64,000 nucleotides of DNA from Phyllobacterium lublinensis. GTDB taxonomy: Bacteria > Pseudomonadota > Alphaproteobacteria > Rhizobiales > Rhizobiaceae. Shown here one piece after another: positions 8,498 through 18,494 of the stretch. The position numbers and the translations under genes are program-made. The notes under the pieces were generated by a model, which saw only the letters and a list, made by a program, of their open reading frames with translations, did not search any database and had not been told where the DNA came from. The stretch spans positions 62,001 through 126,000 of the forward strand of contig NZ_JAIUDQ010000015.1 in NCBI RefSeq assembly GCF_020164435.1, in the 5' to 3' direction. The number at the start of each line of letters is the position of its first letter. Position 1 is the stretch's first letter.

Positions 8498-8881
8498 ATG
8501 GGCGACATGCGCACGCCGCTTGGCAAGGTTCGCGGTCTGGGTTCTGCGAAAGAAGGTACGGACCATTTCTGGCGCCAGCGGCTGACGGCCGTGGCCAATA
8601 TCCCGCTCATGCTGTTCTTCATCGGGTTTATCCTGTCGCTGCATGGCGCGGGCTATGCCGAAACCAGAGCGGCCCTGTCCCATCCGCTGACGGCGCTGGT
8701 TCTGTCGCTGGTGCTTATCTCCGGCCTCTATCACATGCGCCTCGGCATGCAGACAATCATTGAAGACTATGTTCATGGCGAAGGCACAAAGATCGTGCTG
8801 CTCATGCTGAACACGTTTTTTTCCGTCGCGGTTGGTGTTGCCAGCGTTTTTGCGATCCTCAAGCTGAGCTTCGGAGGCTGA
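8498..8881 (+). CDS. sdhD: Succinate dehydrogenase hydrophobic membrane anchor
   Basis: SdhD (127 aa), second membrane anchor of complex II. It begins [20 protein letters not shown] as in alphaproteobacterial homologues and has three hydrophobic helices. [17 protein letters not shown] near residue 75-91 carries the conserved His, Asp and Tyr near the heme and quinone sites. AAAGGAGG lies about 7 bases before the ATG. The gene sits between sdhC and sdhA with an 8-base gap to sdhA. Confidence 0.95.
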   Translation: MGDMRTPLGKVRGLGSAKEGTDHFWRQRLTAVANIPLMLFFIGFILSLHGAGYAETRAALSHPLTALVLSLVLISGLYHMRLGMQTIIEDYVHGEGTKIVLLMLNTFFSVAVGVASVFAILKLSFGG

Positions 8882-8889
8882 GCCACATC

Positions 8890-10722
8890 ATGGCACCAAC
8901 AGATAGCAAGGCCGCGAAGGCCTATACATTCGTCGACCACAAGTTTGACGTGGTTGTGGTTGGGGCTGGCGGCGCGGGCTTGCGTGCAACGCTCGGCATG
9001 GCAGAGCAGGGCCTGAAAACGGCCTGTATTACCAAGGTATTCCCGACCCGCTCGCATACGGTGGCGGCGCAGGGCGGCATTGCCGCCTCGCTCAGCAATA
9101 TGGGCCCGGATTCCTGGCAATGGCATATGTATGACACGGTCAAGGGATCCGACTGGCTCGGTGATACTGATGCAATGGAATATCTTGCCCGGGAGGCGCC
9201 GGCCGCCGTCTACGAACTGGAACATTACGGCGTACCGTTTTCACGTACCGAAGAGGGCAAGATTTATCAGCGTCCCTTCGGCGGCCACATGATGAACTAT
9301 GGCGACGGTCCGCCCGTGCAACGCACCTGTGCCGCGGCAGACCGCACGGGTCACGCCATCCTGCACACTCTTTATGGCCAGTCCCTGCGTAACAATGCGC
9401 AGTTCTTCATCGAATATTTCGCGCTCGACCTCATCCAGGATGAGGAAGGCACGATCACAGGTGTCGTTGCCTGGAACCTCGACGATGGCACGATCCACCG
9501 CTTCGCGGCGAAGATGGTCGTGATGGCAACCGGCGGTTACGGTCGATCCTACTTCTCTGCAACGTCCGCACACACCTGCACGGGTGATGGTGGCGGCATG
9601 GTTGCCCGTGCCGGATTGCCGCTACAGGATATGGAGTTCGTCCAGTTCCACCCGACCGGGATCTATGGCGCAGGATGCCTGATCACCGAGGGTGCGCGCG
9701 GCGAGGGTGGTTACCTGGTCAATTCCGAAGGCGAACGCTTCATGGAGCGCTATGCGCCTTCCGCCAAGGACCTGGCGTCGCGGGACGTGGTTTCGCGTTG
9801 CATGACGCTGGAAATCCGCGAAGGCCGAGGCGTCGGCAAGAACAAGGACCATATTTTCCTGCATCTTGATCATCTCGATCCAGCGGTCCTGCATGAACGC
9901 CTTCCGGGCATCTCCGAATCGGCGAAGATTTTCGCAGGCGTTGACCTGACAAAGGAACCAATACCGGTCCTGCCGACCGTTCACTACAATATGGGCGGCA
10001 TTCCAACCAACTACTGGGGTGAAGCGCTCAACCCGACAGAGGCAGATCCCGACCGCATCCAGCCCGGTCTGATGGCCGTCGGTGAAGCGGGGTGCGCCTC
10101 GGTACATGGCGCAAACCGCCTCGGCTCCAACTCGCTCATCGACCTTGTGGTGTTTGGCCGCGCGGCTGCAATTCGCGCCGGTCAGGTCATCGATCGCAAC
10201 GCCAAGGTTCCGGAGATCAATGAGTCGTCGGTAACAAAGATCATGGACCGCTTCGACCGCCTGCGGCATGCCAATGGCGGGACGCCAACGGCAGTCCTGC
10301 GCGAGAAAATGCAGCGGACAATGCAGGAAGATGCCGCTGTTTTCCGTACGTCGGAATCGCTGAAGTCCGGCGTAGACCGAATGGAAAAGATCTGGAGCGA
10401 ATTGCCGGATGTGAAGGTTACCGACCGATCGATGATCTGGAATTCCGATCTGGTCGAGACACTGGAACTGGAAAACCTCATGGCCAACGCCCTGACGACG
10501 GTGGTTGCCGCCGAAGCCCGCAAGGAAAGCCGGGGCGCGCATGCCCATGAGGATTTCCCGAGTCGCGACGACGTAAACTGGCGCAAGCACAGCCTCGCCT
10601 GGCTCGCTCCCGATGGCAAGGTCACGCTTGGTTACCGTCCCGTTCATCTTGATCCGCTGGTCAGGGAAGAGGATGGCGGCATCAGCCTTGCCAAGATCGC
10701 GCCGAAAGCGCGTGTGTATTGA
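8890..10722 (+). CDS. sdhA: Succinate dehydrogenase flavoprotein subunit
   Basis: SdhA (610 aa) oxidises succinate to fumarate with covalently bound FAD. GAGGAG at residues 25-30 is the dinucleotide fold. [10 protein letters not shown] contains the flavinylated His (56). [23 protein letters not shown] is the substrate-binding region with the catalytic Arg further on ([12 protein letters not shown]). [19 protein letters not shown] and the C-terminal [22 protein letters not shown] are typical. Length is normal. Confidence 0.98.
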   Translation: MAPTDSKAAKAYTFVDHKFDVVVVGAGGAGLRATLGMAEQGLKTACITKVFPTRSHTVAAQGGIAASLSNMGPDSWQWHMYDTVKGSDWLGDTDAMEYLAREAPAAVYELEHYGVPFSRTEEGKIYQRPFGGHMMNYGDGPPVQRTCAAADRTGHAILHTLYGQSLRNNAQFFIEYFALDLIQDEEGTITGVVAWNLDDGTIHRFAAKMVVMATGGYGRSYFSATSAHTCTGDGGGMVARAGLPLQDMEFVQFHPTGIYGAGCLITEGARGEGGYLVNSEGERFMERYAPSAKDLASRDVVSRCMTLEIREGRGVGKNKDHIFLHLDHLDPAVLHERLPGISESAKIFAGVDLTKEPIPVLPTVHYNMGGIPTNYWGEALNPTEADPDRIQPGLMAVGEAGCASVHGANRLGSNSLIDLVVFGRAAAIRAGQVIDRNAKVPEINESSVTKIMDRFDRLRHANGGTPTAVLREKMQRTMQEDAAVFRTSESLKSGVDRMEKIWSELPDVKVTDRSMIWNSDLVETLELENLMANALTTVVAAEARKESRGAHAHEDFPSRDDVNWRKHSLAWLAPDGKVTLGYRPVHLDPLVREEDGGISLAKIAPKARVY

Positions 10723-10740
10723 TTTAGGGATCAGAGCATT

Positions 10741-11520
10741 ATGGTTGAACTTGCACTTCCCAAGAATTCGCAGATGCGGCCCGGCAAGACATGGGACCGG
10801 CCGCAGGGTGCCAACAATCTGCGTGAATACCGCATCTATCGCTGGTCGCCGGACGATGGCGAAAATCCGCGCATCGACACCTATTACGTCGATCTCGACG
10901 ACTGCGGCCCGATGGTTCTCGATGGTCTGCTATGGATCAAGAACAAGATCGATCCGACCCTGACGTTGCGCCGCTCGTGCCGCGAGGGCATTTGCGGTTC
11001 GTGTGCCATGAATATTGATGGCACCAATACGCTTGCCTGCACCAAGGGTATGGACGAGATCAAGGGAGCGGTGAAGATTTATCCATTGCCGCACCTGCCT
11101 GTGGTCAAGGACCTGGTGCCGGATCTTTCCAATTTCTATGCCCAGCACCGCTCGATCGAGCCTTGGCTGAAGACGGTTTCTCCCGAGCCGGCAAAGGAAT
11201 GGCTTCAAAGCCATGAGGACCGCGCCAAGCTGGACGGTCTTTACGAATGTATCCTTTGCGCCTGCTGCTCGACATCCTGCCCGAGCTATTGGTGGAATGG
11301 CGACCGCTATCTTGGACCGGCCGTGCTCCTCCAGGCCTATCGCTGGCTGATCGACAGTCGCGATGAAGCGACGGGCGAGCGGCTCGACAATCTCGAAGAT
11401 CCGTTCCGGCTATATCGCTGCCATACGATCATGAACTGCGCGCAGACGTGCCCTAAGGGTTTGAATCCAGCCAAGGCGATTGCAGAAATCAAGAAGATGA
11501 TGGTGGAGCGGCGGGTTTGA
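10741..11520 (+). CDS. sdhB: Succinate dehydrogenase iron-sulfur subunit
   Basis: SdhB (259 aa) passes electrons from FAD to quinone through three iron-sulfur clusters. The [2Fe-2S] ligands are in [17 protein letters not shown] with a fourth Cys in LACTKG. The [4Fe-4S] and [3Fe-4S] clusters use [16 protein letters not shown] and [17 protein letters not shown]. The frame ends at 11520. It is the last gene of sdhCDAB, 18 bases after sdhA. No strong intrinsic terminator follows. Confidence 0.98.
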   Translation: MVELALPKNSQMRPGKTWDRPQGANNLREYRIYRWSPDDGENPRIDTYYVDLDDCGPMVLDGLLWIKNKIDPTLTLRRSCREGICGSCAMNIDGTNTLACTKGMDEIKGAVKIYPLPHLPVVKDLVPDLSNFYAQHRSIEPWLKTVSPEPAKEWLQSHEDRAKLDGLYECILCACCSTSCPSYWWNGDRYLGPAVLLQAYRWLIDSRDEATGERLDNLEDPFRLYRCHTIMNCAQTCPKGLNPAKAIAEIKKMMVERRV

Positions 11521-11600
11521 TCTGACGCGAACGATTGAGCAAATGCCATCAGACTAAGGTAGCGATTGCCCGTAACGACATTGTGGCGTAGGGACCAATC

Positions 11601-11915
11601 ATGGTTTGGTTTCGATGGGGCATTGACATGACAAGATCGGGAGTTGATGCCCTGTGCGCCCGGGTTACCCGGGCCCTCATTGCTCTTATCGCATTGATTT
11701 TGATAATTTTACCAAGCCATGCAGAAAACCTATCGAAAGAGGATGCAGACCGGGTCAAGCAAGCAATCGAATCAAACTGGGCTCATCCTGCTGACTTGCT
11801 GGAAAGCCCTCGGCGGGCACTTGTCCGAGCAGCACCCTACCATCTGCCAGAAAAAGAATATCACAAATGGAAGGTCATGACATTGACCTTCCATATATCC
11901 GCACTAGAGCATTGA
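11601..11915 (+). CDS. Small secreted or membrane-anchored hypothetical protein
   Basis: A 104-aa frame with a signal-peptide-like N-terminus (ALIALIALILIILPSHAEN) and a short charged mature part containing KEDADRVKQAIESNWAHPAD. That last segment faintly resembles the start of TolA/TonB-type C-terminal domains, but the protein is far too short and stops after FHISALEH, so it may be a truncated gene. The start could be ATG 11601 or ATG 11628. A hairpin CGGTGA (11916-11921) / TCACCG (11930-11935) follows the stop. Function unknown. Confidence 0.5.
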   Translation: MVWFRWGIDMTRSGVDALCARVTRALIALIALILIILPSHAENLSKEDADRVKQAIESNWAHPADLLESPRRALVRAAPYHLPEKEYHKWKVMTLTFHISALEH

Positions 11916-12030
11916 CGGTGAGAATGGGATCACCGAAAAAAGCCCTATCTCTTTTTTCTTAAGCAACTCCGGACGTGAACCGCTGCGCACGTTCTCTGGA
12001 ACTGCTTTAGAATCCTGACTTGGCCCGGTC

Positions 12031-12468
12031 TTATCCTAACCTTGCATCCAGCGTGACTTCGATGGCGCCAAGTGCCTTCGACAGCGGGCAACTGGCCTTC
12101 GCCTGTCCCGCAAGCTTCTGGAACGTGGCATCATCGATACCCGGGACGGTACCGACAAGCGTCAACGCGCTTTTTGTAATCTCAAAACCGCCGCCGGCGG
12201 CAGGATTAACTGTTACCTTTGCCTTGGCGTCGATATTTGCGGCCGGTGTGCCATTCTCCGCCAGAAAATGCGACAGTTGCATGGCGAAGCATCCCGCATG
12301 GGCGGCGGCGAGAAGTTCCTCTGGGTTGGTGCCGGATGTTCCGCTTTCGTCCTGAAAGCGTGCCTTGAAGTTGTAGGGAAGACCTTTGAGTGCGCCGCTT
12401 TGCGTGTCGAGTGTGCCGGACCCGTCGGTAAGAGCGCCTTTCCAGATTGCCGTTGCTTGTCTGTCCAT
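12031..12468 (-). CDS. osmC: OsmC-family peroxiredoxin
   Basis: A 145-aa OsmC-type thiol peroxidase that reduces organic hydroperoxides, cytoplasmic. Both catalytic Cys are in place: Cys60 in AAHAGCFAMQL and Cys127 in QAKASCPLSKAL. SGTNPEELLAAAHAGC is the family signature. The start at 12468 (MDRQATAIWKG) has AGGGAG at the right distance. Length and the TSGTNPEE motif favour OsmC over Ohr. It converges with the small gene at 11601-11915. Confidence 0.93.
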   Translation of the reverse strand: MDRQATAIWKGALTDGSGTLDTQSGALKGLPYNFKARFQDESGTSGTNPEELLAAAHAGCFAMQLSHFLAENGTPAANIDAKAKVTVNPAAGGGFEITKSALTLVGTVPGIDDATFQKLAGQAKASCPLSKALGAIEVTLDARLG

Positions 12469-12599
12469 TTTAATCTCCCTCGTTGACGTTGTTTGCAAGA
12501 CGTGTGGTGCGCCGTGATCAGGCCTGGCGATAACGGTTCCATGCCAGCATGGTTCCGCATCATAGCCATGGCACCGCATTATTCCATCGCCTAATTTAC

Positions 12600-12866
12600 G
12601 GGCTGATTTCGCTCCCTCTAAACTGAGTTTTTCATAGAGGGATTTGATAATGCATATTGTCTTGGCGGTCTTCGCGCTCCTTGGCTTCGGTCTTTCTGGT
12701 GGTACAGGTTGAACGTGTTGAATGAGGTAGCGGGCGATATAATCGACGGGCGCCTGCGCGGAGATTTCCGGCGCAGGAAAATTCGACTGCAGGCGGAGCC
12801 TTCGCCGCTCACCGCGATCGAGGACCCGGTTCTTGCGGCCGCGACCTTGCGATTATAGACGAAGAT
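12600..12866. other. Gene-poor stretch, possible decayed coding sequence
   Basis: No frame here is convincing. On the plus strand, GAGG is followed by ATG 12651 and a 20-codon hydrophobic frame (MHIVLAVFALLGFGLSGGTG) that then stops. On the minus strand, 12800-12930 reads HTPYNINVAVGYQHIFVYNR, which looks protein-like, then degrades into Arg-rich text, as after a frameshift. I take the region to be the remnant of a gene or regulatory DNA. I cannot say more. Confidence 0.3.
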
Positions 12867-13160
12867 GTGCTGATAACCGACGGCCACGTTGATGTTGTAA
12901 GGAGTGTGATCCTTGATACCAGCAGTCCGAAAAAGGCGGATGAGGCAATGATCTACGCACAATGGGCTTTAGGCCAGATTGGCGACACAGCAATCATGAT
13001 CGAAAAAGTTGCACCATTTCTACGCCAACAACTTACTGAACTGGAAAAGTGCGAATTGATTGATATGGTGGATGATGCCGCTTGCGCCGTCCCCGTCTCC
13101 CAACGTTACGGCCAGCGCGTCAGAACGCTAAAGCAGAGACTTGGACTCCAGGTCGACTGA
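12867..13160 (+). CDS. Small hypothetical protein
   Basis: A 97-codon frame from GTG 12867, or 70 codons from ATG 12948 (MIYAQWALGQIGDTAIMIEK). The second half looks like genuine protein: amphipathic helices with VAPFLRQQLTELEKCELIDM and a basic end (QRYGQRVRTLKQRLGL). The first 27 residues overlap doubtful DNA, so the shorter form is more likely. Nothing indicates function. It ends 29 bases before the aldo/keto reductase start and could be its leader gene. Confidence 0.45.
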   Translation: MLITDGHVDVVRSVILDTSSPKKADEAMIYAQWALGQIGDTAIMIEKVAPFLRQQLTELEKCELIDMVDDAACAVPVSQRYGQRVRTLKQRLGLQVD

Positions 13161-13189
13161 CAACCCGAGATCAAAAACAGGAAAATCCC

Positions 13190-14230
13190 GTGAAACTGAA
13201 AAAACTTGGCCGGACGGATATCGACGTTACGGAAATTTGCCTCGGCACGATGACCTGGGGTGTGCAGAACACGGAAGAAGATGCGCATCGGCAGATCGAT
13301 TATGCGCTCGAGGCAGGTGTCAATTTCATGGACACGGCGGAAGTATATGCCATTCCGTCGAGCCCTGAGACCTATGGCAAGACCGAATCCTACATCGGTA
13401 CCTGGTTCAAGAAGACCGGCAAGCGCGATCAATTTGTACTCGCCACCAAGATATCCGGCGGAGGCAATAGCTGGATCCGCAATGGAACGCGCCCGGACCG
13501 CAAATCTGTGCGCGAGGCCGTGGAAGGCAGCCTCAAGCGGCTGCAGACCGATTATATCGACCTCTATCAGGTGCATTATCCGGCTCGTGGCCACTATCAC
13601 TTTGGATCGGCATGGCAATATGCGCCGCAGACACAGGACAGCACACTGGTCACGGCGCAGATTGAAGAGGCGCTTGCCGGTCTTGATGATATGGTCAAGG
13701 AAGGCAAGGTCCGGCATGTTGGACTCTCCAACGAGACGGCATGGGGCATCGGCCAGTGGCTGAAACTTGCCGAGCGTAGCGACCTGCCGCGCGTGGCTTC
13801 CGTACAGAACGAATACAGCCTGTTGCAGCGGGCTTTCGATCTTGATCTTGCCGAAGTCAGCCATCATGAGGATGTCGGGCTGCTGGCCTATTCCACGCTG
13901 GCCTCGGGCGTGCTGACCGGCAAGTATCTCGATGGCAAGGTGCCGGCTGGAACGCGCGGCGCTATCCAGCCGGGTGGTCTCTGGCGCAACAATGAGCATT
14001 CGGCACCGGCGGTGCGGGCCTATATCGACCTTGCACGCAAGCATGGTCTTGACGTGGCGCAGATGGCTATCGCCTTTGCCCTGACGCGCCCGTTCATGAC
14101 CTCCGTCATTATCGGGGCAACGACGATGGAGCAACTGAAGAGCGATATCTGGGCGAGCACGATCACGCTGTCACCCGAAATCCTCAAGGAGATCGAGGCG
14201 ATCTACCGGAAATACCCGCGCCCGCTCTAG
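13190..14230 (+). CDS. Aldo/keto reductase (Tas/YghZ-like)
   Basis: A 346-aa NADPH-dependent aldo/keto reductase of the Tas-like group. The tetrad is visible: Asp and Tyr in MDTAEVYAIP, Lys in LATKISGG, His in YQVHYPARGHY. The segment between the His and the next helix is long, as in Tas and YghZ. The C-terminal FMTSVIIGATTMEQLKSD is the usual NADPH-binding part. I place the start at GTG 13190 (VKLKKLGRTDIDVTEICLGT), which has AGGA 7 bases upstream. Its stop shares CTAG with the convergent ubiH-like gene. The physiological substrate is unknown. Confidence 0.92.
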   Translation: MKLKKLGRTDIDVTEICLGTMTWGVQNTEEDAHRQIDYALEAGVNFMDTAEVYAIPSSPETYGKTESYIGTWFKKTGKRDQFVLATKISGGGNSWIRNGTRPDRKSVREAVEGSLKRLQTDYIDLYQVHYPARGHYHFGSAWQYAPQTQDSTLVTAQIEEALAGLDDMVKEGKVRHVGLSNETAWGIGQWLKLAERSDLPRVASVQNEYSLLQRAFDLDLAEVSHHEDVGLLAYSTLASGVLTGKYLDGKVPAGTRGAIQPGGLWRNNEHSAPAVRAYIDLARKHGLDVAQMAIAFALTRPFMTSVIIGATTMEQLKSDIWASTITLSPEILKEIEAIYRKYPRPL

Positions 14231-15468
14231 ATCGGCTGTCCTTGCAACAGCTTGGGCGCTGTCGTCGACAAACCCGCGGCTTGGCGGATGAAGAATCCCT
14301 TGAGCCGCGGCATCCGTTCGACGAGGCCGAGGCCGAAGTCGCGCAGTGCCCGCACAGGGACGCTATCATTTGAAAACAGCCGGTTCAGGACATCGGTGGT
14401 GACGCCCATCTGGACTGTGTCGAAGCGCCGCCAGGTCTGGTAGCGTTCGAGAACCGCCACCGAGCCGATATCGAGCCCGAGCCGGTCAGCATCAACGATG
14501 GTCTCGGCCAGCGCTGCCGCATCCTTGAAACCGAGGTTCAATCCCTGTCCGGCGATCGGATGAATGCCGTGAGCCGCGTCTCCGGCAAGAGCAAAGCGCG
14601 GCTTGACGAAATCGCGCGCCAGCGTCAGGCCGAGCGGAAATGATTTGCGCCCGCCCTCGATGTGCAGTTCGCCAAGCTTCAGGCCGAAACGCTGTTCCAG
14701 TTCATGCTCGAACACAAAATCGTCTTCGTTGATCAGCCGCTCCGCATCATCCGTCCGTTCGGTCCAGACCAGTGAGGAGCGGTTGCCCTTCAACGGCAGG
14801 ATGGCGAATGGACCGGCCGGGAGGAAATGCTCCTCGGCGCGGCCATGATGGGGACGCTCATGGGCGACGGTACAGACGATGCCTGACTGGCCGTATTCCC
14901 AGTTCACCGTCTTTATCCCGGCCATGTCACGCAGCCTTGACCTGACGCCATCGGCAGCGATCAGCAGCCGCGTGCGCAAACTCTTGCCGTCGGCATAGCG
15001 GACCGTCAGATAGGCTTCGCCGTGCTCGAAGCCGCTGACGGGAGCTCCTTCTATGAAGGCGATGCCGAGTTCCTCGGCCTTGGAGCGCAGCGATGCATTG
15101 AGTATGCGGTTCTCAACCATGTGGGCGAAGGGCTCGCCTGGCTCGATCTCCCCATTGAAGGTCAGGAATACCGGCCGAACCGGGTCCGCGGTACGCGAGT
15201 CGGTGACGGTCATTTCATTGATGGGTTGCGCTTGCGGAAGGATGGCCTCCCAGCAGCCGAGCCTGTCGAGCATGCGGCTTGCCGCGGCGGCAATCGCCGA
15301 TGCGCGCGTGTCGTTGCGCCAGACGCCCGCAGGTGCCGCATCAATGACGGTTACGCCCAAATGCGGCGCCGAGGATTTCAGCGCGACGGCGGTCGCTAGT
15401 CCTACATAACCAGCGCCGGCGATGATGATATCTGTGCCTGGTTGCTCAGTCCGGGTTCGTTCGACCAT
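14227..15468 (-). CDS. UbiH/UbiF/Coq6-family FAD-dependent hydroxylase
   Basis: A 413-aa flavin monooxygenase of the ubiquinone-biosynthesis hydroxylase family. IIIAGAGYVGLATAVALKSS near residues 15-33 is the FAD fold, ADGVRSRLRDMAG the central DG motif region, and GDAAHGIHPIAGQGLNLGFK the second FAD motif. A role in ring hydroxylation of ubiquinone is likely, but the position (C5, C6 or C1) cannot be decided by eye. The start at 15468 (MVERTRTEQPG) follows a perfect AGGAGG. It is divergent from tesB and converges with the aldo/keto reductase. Confidence 0.92.
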   Translation of the reverse strand: MVERTRTEQPGTDIIIAGAGYVGLATAVALKSSAPHLGVTVIDAAPAGVWRNDTRASAIAAAASRMLDRLGCWEAILPQAQPINEMTVTDSRTADPVRPVFLTFNGEIEPGEPFAHMVENRILNASLRSKAEELGIAFIEGAPVSGFEHGEAYLTVRYADGKSLRTRLLIAADGVRSRLRDMAGIKTVNWEYGQSGIVCTVAHERPHHGRAEEHFLPAGPFAILPLKGNRSSLVWTERTDDAERLINEDDFVFEHELEQRFGLKLGELHIEGGRKSFPLGLTLARDFVKPRFALAGDAAHGIHPIAGQGLNLGFKDAAALAETIVDADRLGLDIGSVAVLERYQTWRRFDTVQMGVTTDVLNRLFSNDSVPVRALRDFGLGLVERMPRLKGFFIRQAAGLSTTAPKLLQGQPI

Positions 15469-15559
15469 GATTGCCTCCTGGTTGTACCCAATGCGGTGCT
15501 TGACTTGTTCGCCTGTTCCTGTTGCAAGCGTTGAAGATACGCGAACAGGAGATGCGTTC

Positions 15560-16429
15560 ATGTCTGACGCCATGAAAGAGCTTTTGTCCATACTCGATCT
15601 TGAAGCGCTGGAACACAATCTGTTTCGAGGTCGCAGTCCCCAGTCCGGCTGGCAGCGGGTCTTTGGCGGGCAGGTTATCGGTCAGGCCCTGGTTGCGGCG
15701 CAGCGCACGGTTGATCCGACGCGTCACGTGCATTCGCTGCACGGCTATTTCATGCGTGCCGGTGATCCGAAGGTACCCATCATTTACGAAGTCGACCGGA
15801 TTCGCGACGGATCGAGTTTTACCACCCGCCGCGTGGTCGGAATTCAGCATGGGCAGGCCATTTTCTCGCTGGAAGCGTCGTTCCAGATCGACGAGGCGGG
15901 ACTGGAACACCAAAAGCCCCGCCCGCTCGACATTACCCCGCCCGAACAGCTGATCAGCGACCGGGACCTGAAAGAACAATATTTGCAGAATGCACCCGCC
16001 AATATCCGCAGATATTGGGAGCAGGACAGGCCGATCGAGTTGAAGCCGCTGTCGCTTGCCCATTATTTCTCGCGTGAAAAGCTGCCGCCGCAGCAAAATG
16101 TCTGGATCAGGGCAACCGGACCGGTGCCGGATGATCGCGGGGTCCAGGCTGCAGTTCTGTCCTACCTGTCGGATATGACGCTCCTCGATACGTCCCTTTA
16201 TGCCCACGGCCGGTCGATTTTCGACCGTGATCTGCAGGTCGCCAGCCTTGACCATGCAATGTGGTTCCATCGGCCCTGTCGTTTCGATGACTGGCTACTT
16301 TATGCGGCAGACAGTCCGAGCACATCGGGTGCGCGTGGCTTTAATCGTGGTGCAATTTACAGTCGTGATGGCACTCTGATTGCCTCGACGGCACAGGAAG
16401 GCCTAATTCGTGTGCACGCCCAGGAGTGA
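15560..16429 (+). CDS. tesB: Acyl-CoA thioesterase II
   Basis: TesB-like double hot-dog thioesterase of 289 aa that hydrolyses acyl-CoA to free acid and CoA. The N-terminal half shows FRGRSPQSGWQRVFGGQVIG and TRHVHSLHGYFMRAGDP; the C-terminal half shows VASLDHAMWFHRP (conserved Asp) and RGAIYSRDGTLIASTAQEGL, all family signatures. The start at ATG 15560 (MSDAMKELLSIL) has AGGAGA upstream. It shares a 91-base divergent region with the hydroxylase gene. Confidence 0.95.
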   Translation: MSDAMKELLSILDLEALEHNLFRGRSPQSGWQRVFGGQVIGQALVAAQRTVDPTRHVHSLHGYFMRAGDPKVPIIYEVDRIRDGSSFTTRRVVGIQHGQAIFSLEASFQIDEAGLEHQKPRPLDITPPEQLISDRDLKEQYLQNAPANIRRYWEQDRPIELKPLSLAHYFSREKLPPQQNVWIRATGPVPDDRGVQAAVLSYLSDMTLLDTSLYAHGRSIFDRDLQVASLDHAMWFHRPCRFDDWLLYAADSPSTSGARGFNRGAIYSRDGTLIASTAQEGLIRVHAQE

Positions 16430-16551
16430 GCTTTGCTGAATCCGCTGCATCTGCCTATTTTTTGATCAACTTGCTGCGAATCACGTAACGCGCGCACCTA
16501 CCGACAAAAATATTCATTCATAATCAATCAGTTATAAGCCGCCTCCGAGTC

Positions 16552-16567
16552 TGGCACGGAACTTGAA
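16552..16567 (+). promoter_or_regulatory. Sigma-54 (RpoN) promoter of glnK-amtB
   Basis: TGGCACGGAACTTGAA matches the RpoN consensus TGGCACG-N4-TTGCW at every fixed base except one (A for C next to the -12 G), with correct GG/G spacing. It lies 115 bases before the PII gene. glnK-amtB is a classic NtrC/RpoN target, so nitrogen-limitation control is expected. I did not find a clear upstream NtrC site. Confidence 0.8.
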
Positions 16568-16678
16568 TACTCCTGAGCAGTCACCTGGTCGAATAAGGCT
16601 TTAGGCGATGGGTTCAACGCGGATTCTTGCTTCTCGGGTAATTCCACCCGGAGGTACCGCGCTAGCGCAGGGGTATAG

Positions 16679-17020
<342 letters not shown>

Positions 17021-17046
17021 GTTATTTGGGGTTCAAGGAGAGCATA

Positions 17047-18471
17047 ATGAAAATTCCAACCAGTCTGACATCTGCGGCGCGCAGCACCCTTATGGGATCG
17101 CTGGCGTTGATCGCATTCGGTTCGCTGGCTGCCTTCGCTCAGGAAGCCGCGCCAGCTGCTCCCGCCGCTGCAGCGCCAGCCTTTACGGTCGACAAGGGTG
17201 ACACCACCTGGATGATGATCTCAACCGTACTCGTACTGTTGATGACCATTCCGGGTCTCGCCCTCTTCTATGGCGGGCTTGTCCGCGCCAAAAACATGCT
17301 GTCGGTGCTCATGCAGGTCTTCACGATCACGGCTGTGGTGATGCTGATCTGGGTATTCTACGGCTACAGCCTCGCATTCACGCCGGGCAACGCCTTCGTC
17401 GGCGGGTTCTCCAAGGCATTTCTCGCTGGCGTGGACGTAACAACGCTTTCCGAAACTTTCTCGAAGGGCGTGGCCATTCCTGAGCTGGTCTTTGTCATCT
17501 TTCAGATGACCTTCGCCTGCATCACGCCTGCACTGATCGTCGGTGCTTTCGCCGAACGCATCAAGTTCTCGGCGGTCGTGCTGTTCGTCATCCTCTGGGT
17601 CACGTTCGTCTATTTCCCTATCGCCCATATGGTCTGGTTCTGGGGCGGTCCAAGCGCTTATTCCGATCCGGGTGGCCTTATCTGGGGCTTTGGCGCGATT
17701 GACTTCGCGGGCGGCACGGTTGTCCACATCAATGCGGGTATCGCCGGCCTGGTTGGTGCCCTCATGATCGGCAAGCGTGCCGGCTACAAAAAAGACATCA
17801 TGGCACCTCACTCCATGACGCTCACCATGGTTGGTGCATCGTTGCTTTGGGTTGGCTGGTTCGGCTTCAACGCAGGCTCGAACCTCGAAGCCAATGCCTA
17901 TGCCGGCCTTGCAATGATCAATACCTTCGTGGCAACCGCTGCGGCAACGGTCATGTGGATCCTGCTGGAATCCATCCTGCGCGGAAAAGCTTCCATGCTG
18001 GGTGCGGTCTCGGGTGCCGTTGCGGGTCTGGTCGCGGTTACTCCGGCAGCGGGCTTTGTCGGTCCAACGGGCGCCATTGTTCTTGGCGCCGTTGTGACAG
18101 TAGTCTGCTACTTCTTCGTGGCGGTCGTGAAGAACACCTTCGACTATGATGACAGTCTCGATGTCTTCGGCATCCATTGCGTCGGCGGCATCGTCGGTGC
18201 TCTCGGCACCGGCATTCTGGTCAACCCGGCCCTCGGAGGCGCTGGTATCGTCGACTATTCGACGGCCGACTTTGCTGCGGGCTATGCGGGCACTGCAACC
18301 CAGTTGTGGGCGCAGTTCAAGGGCGTGGCGGTCACACTCCTTTGGTCCGGCATCGGCAGTGCGATCCTCTACAAGATCGTCGATCTGATTGTCGGTCTGC
18401 GTGCATCGCCAGAGGCCGAACGCGAAGGTCTCGACCTGACCTCGCACGGTGAAGCTGCCTACCATTCGTAA
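17047..18471 (+). CDS. amtB: Ammonium transporter AmtB
   Basis: AmtB (474 aa) is a trimeric inner-membrane ammonium channel with eleven membrane spans after a cleavable signal peptide (residues 1-31, ending LAAFAQ). The twin pore His lie in the usual places (GTVVHINAGIAGLVGA and DVFGIHCVGGIVG). Phe gate residues and the DDSLDVFGIH signature are present. The start is ATG 17047 with AAGGAG upstream; GTG 17017 overlaps the glnK stop and is less likely. GlnK binds the cytoplasmic face to close it. Confidence 0.97.
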   Translation: MKIPTSLTSAARSTLMGSLALIAFGSLAAFAQEAAPAAPAAAAPAFTVDKGDTTWMMISTVLVLLMTIPGLALFYGGLVRAKNMLSVLMQVFTITAVVMLIWVFYGYSLAFTPGNAFVGGFSKAFLAGVDVTTLSETFSKGVAIPELVFVIFQMTFACITPALIVGAFAERIKFSAVVLFVILWVTFVYFPIAHMVWFWGGPSAYSDPGGLIWGFGAIDFAGGTVVHINAGIAGLVGALMIGKRAGYKKDIMAPHSMTLTMVGASLLWVGWFGFNAGSNLEANAYAGLAMINTFVATAAATVMWILLESILRGKASMLGAVSGAVAGLVAVTPAAGFVGPTGAIVLGAVVTVVCYFFVAVVKNTFDYDDSLDVFGIHCVGGIVGALGTGILVNPALGGAGIVDYSTADFAAGYAGTATQLWAQFKGVAVTLLWSGIGSAILYKIVDLIVGLRASPEAEREGLDLTSHGEAAYHS

Positions 18472-18494
18472 CGGGCTGCTTTGACTGCAATCCG

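Noticed and set aside
11916..11935. CGGTGA/TCACCG hairpin as terminator of the small gene
   Set aside because: On the plus strand it is followed by A's, not T's; the stem is only six pairs.
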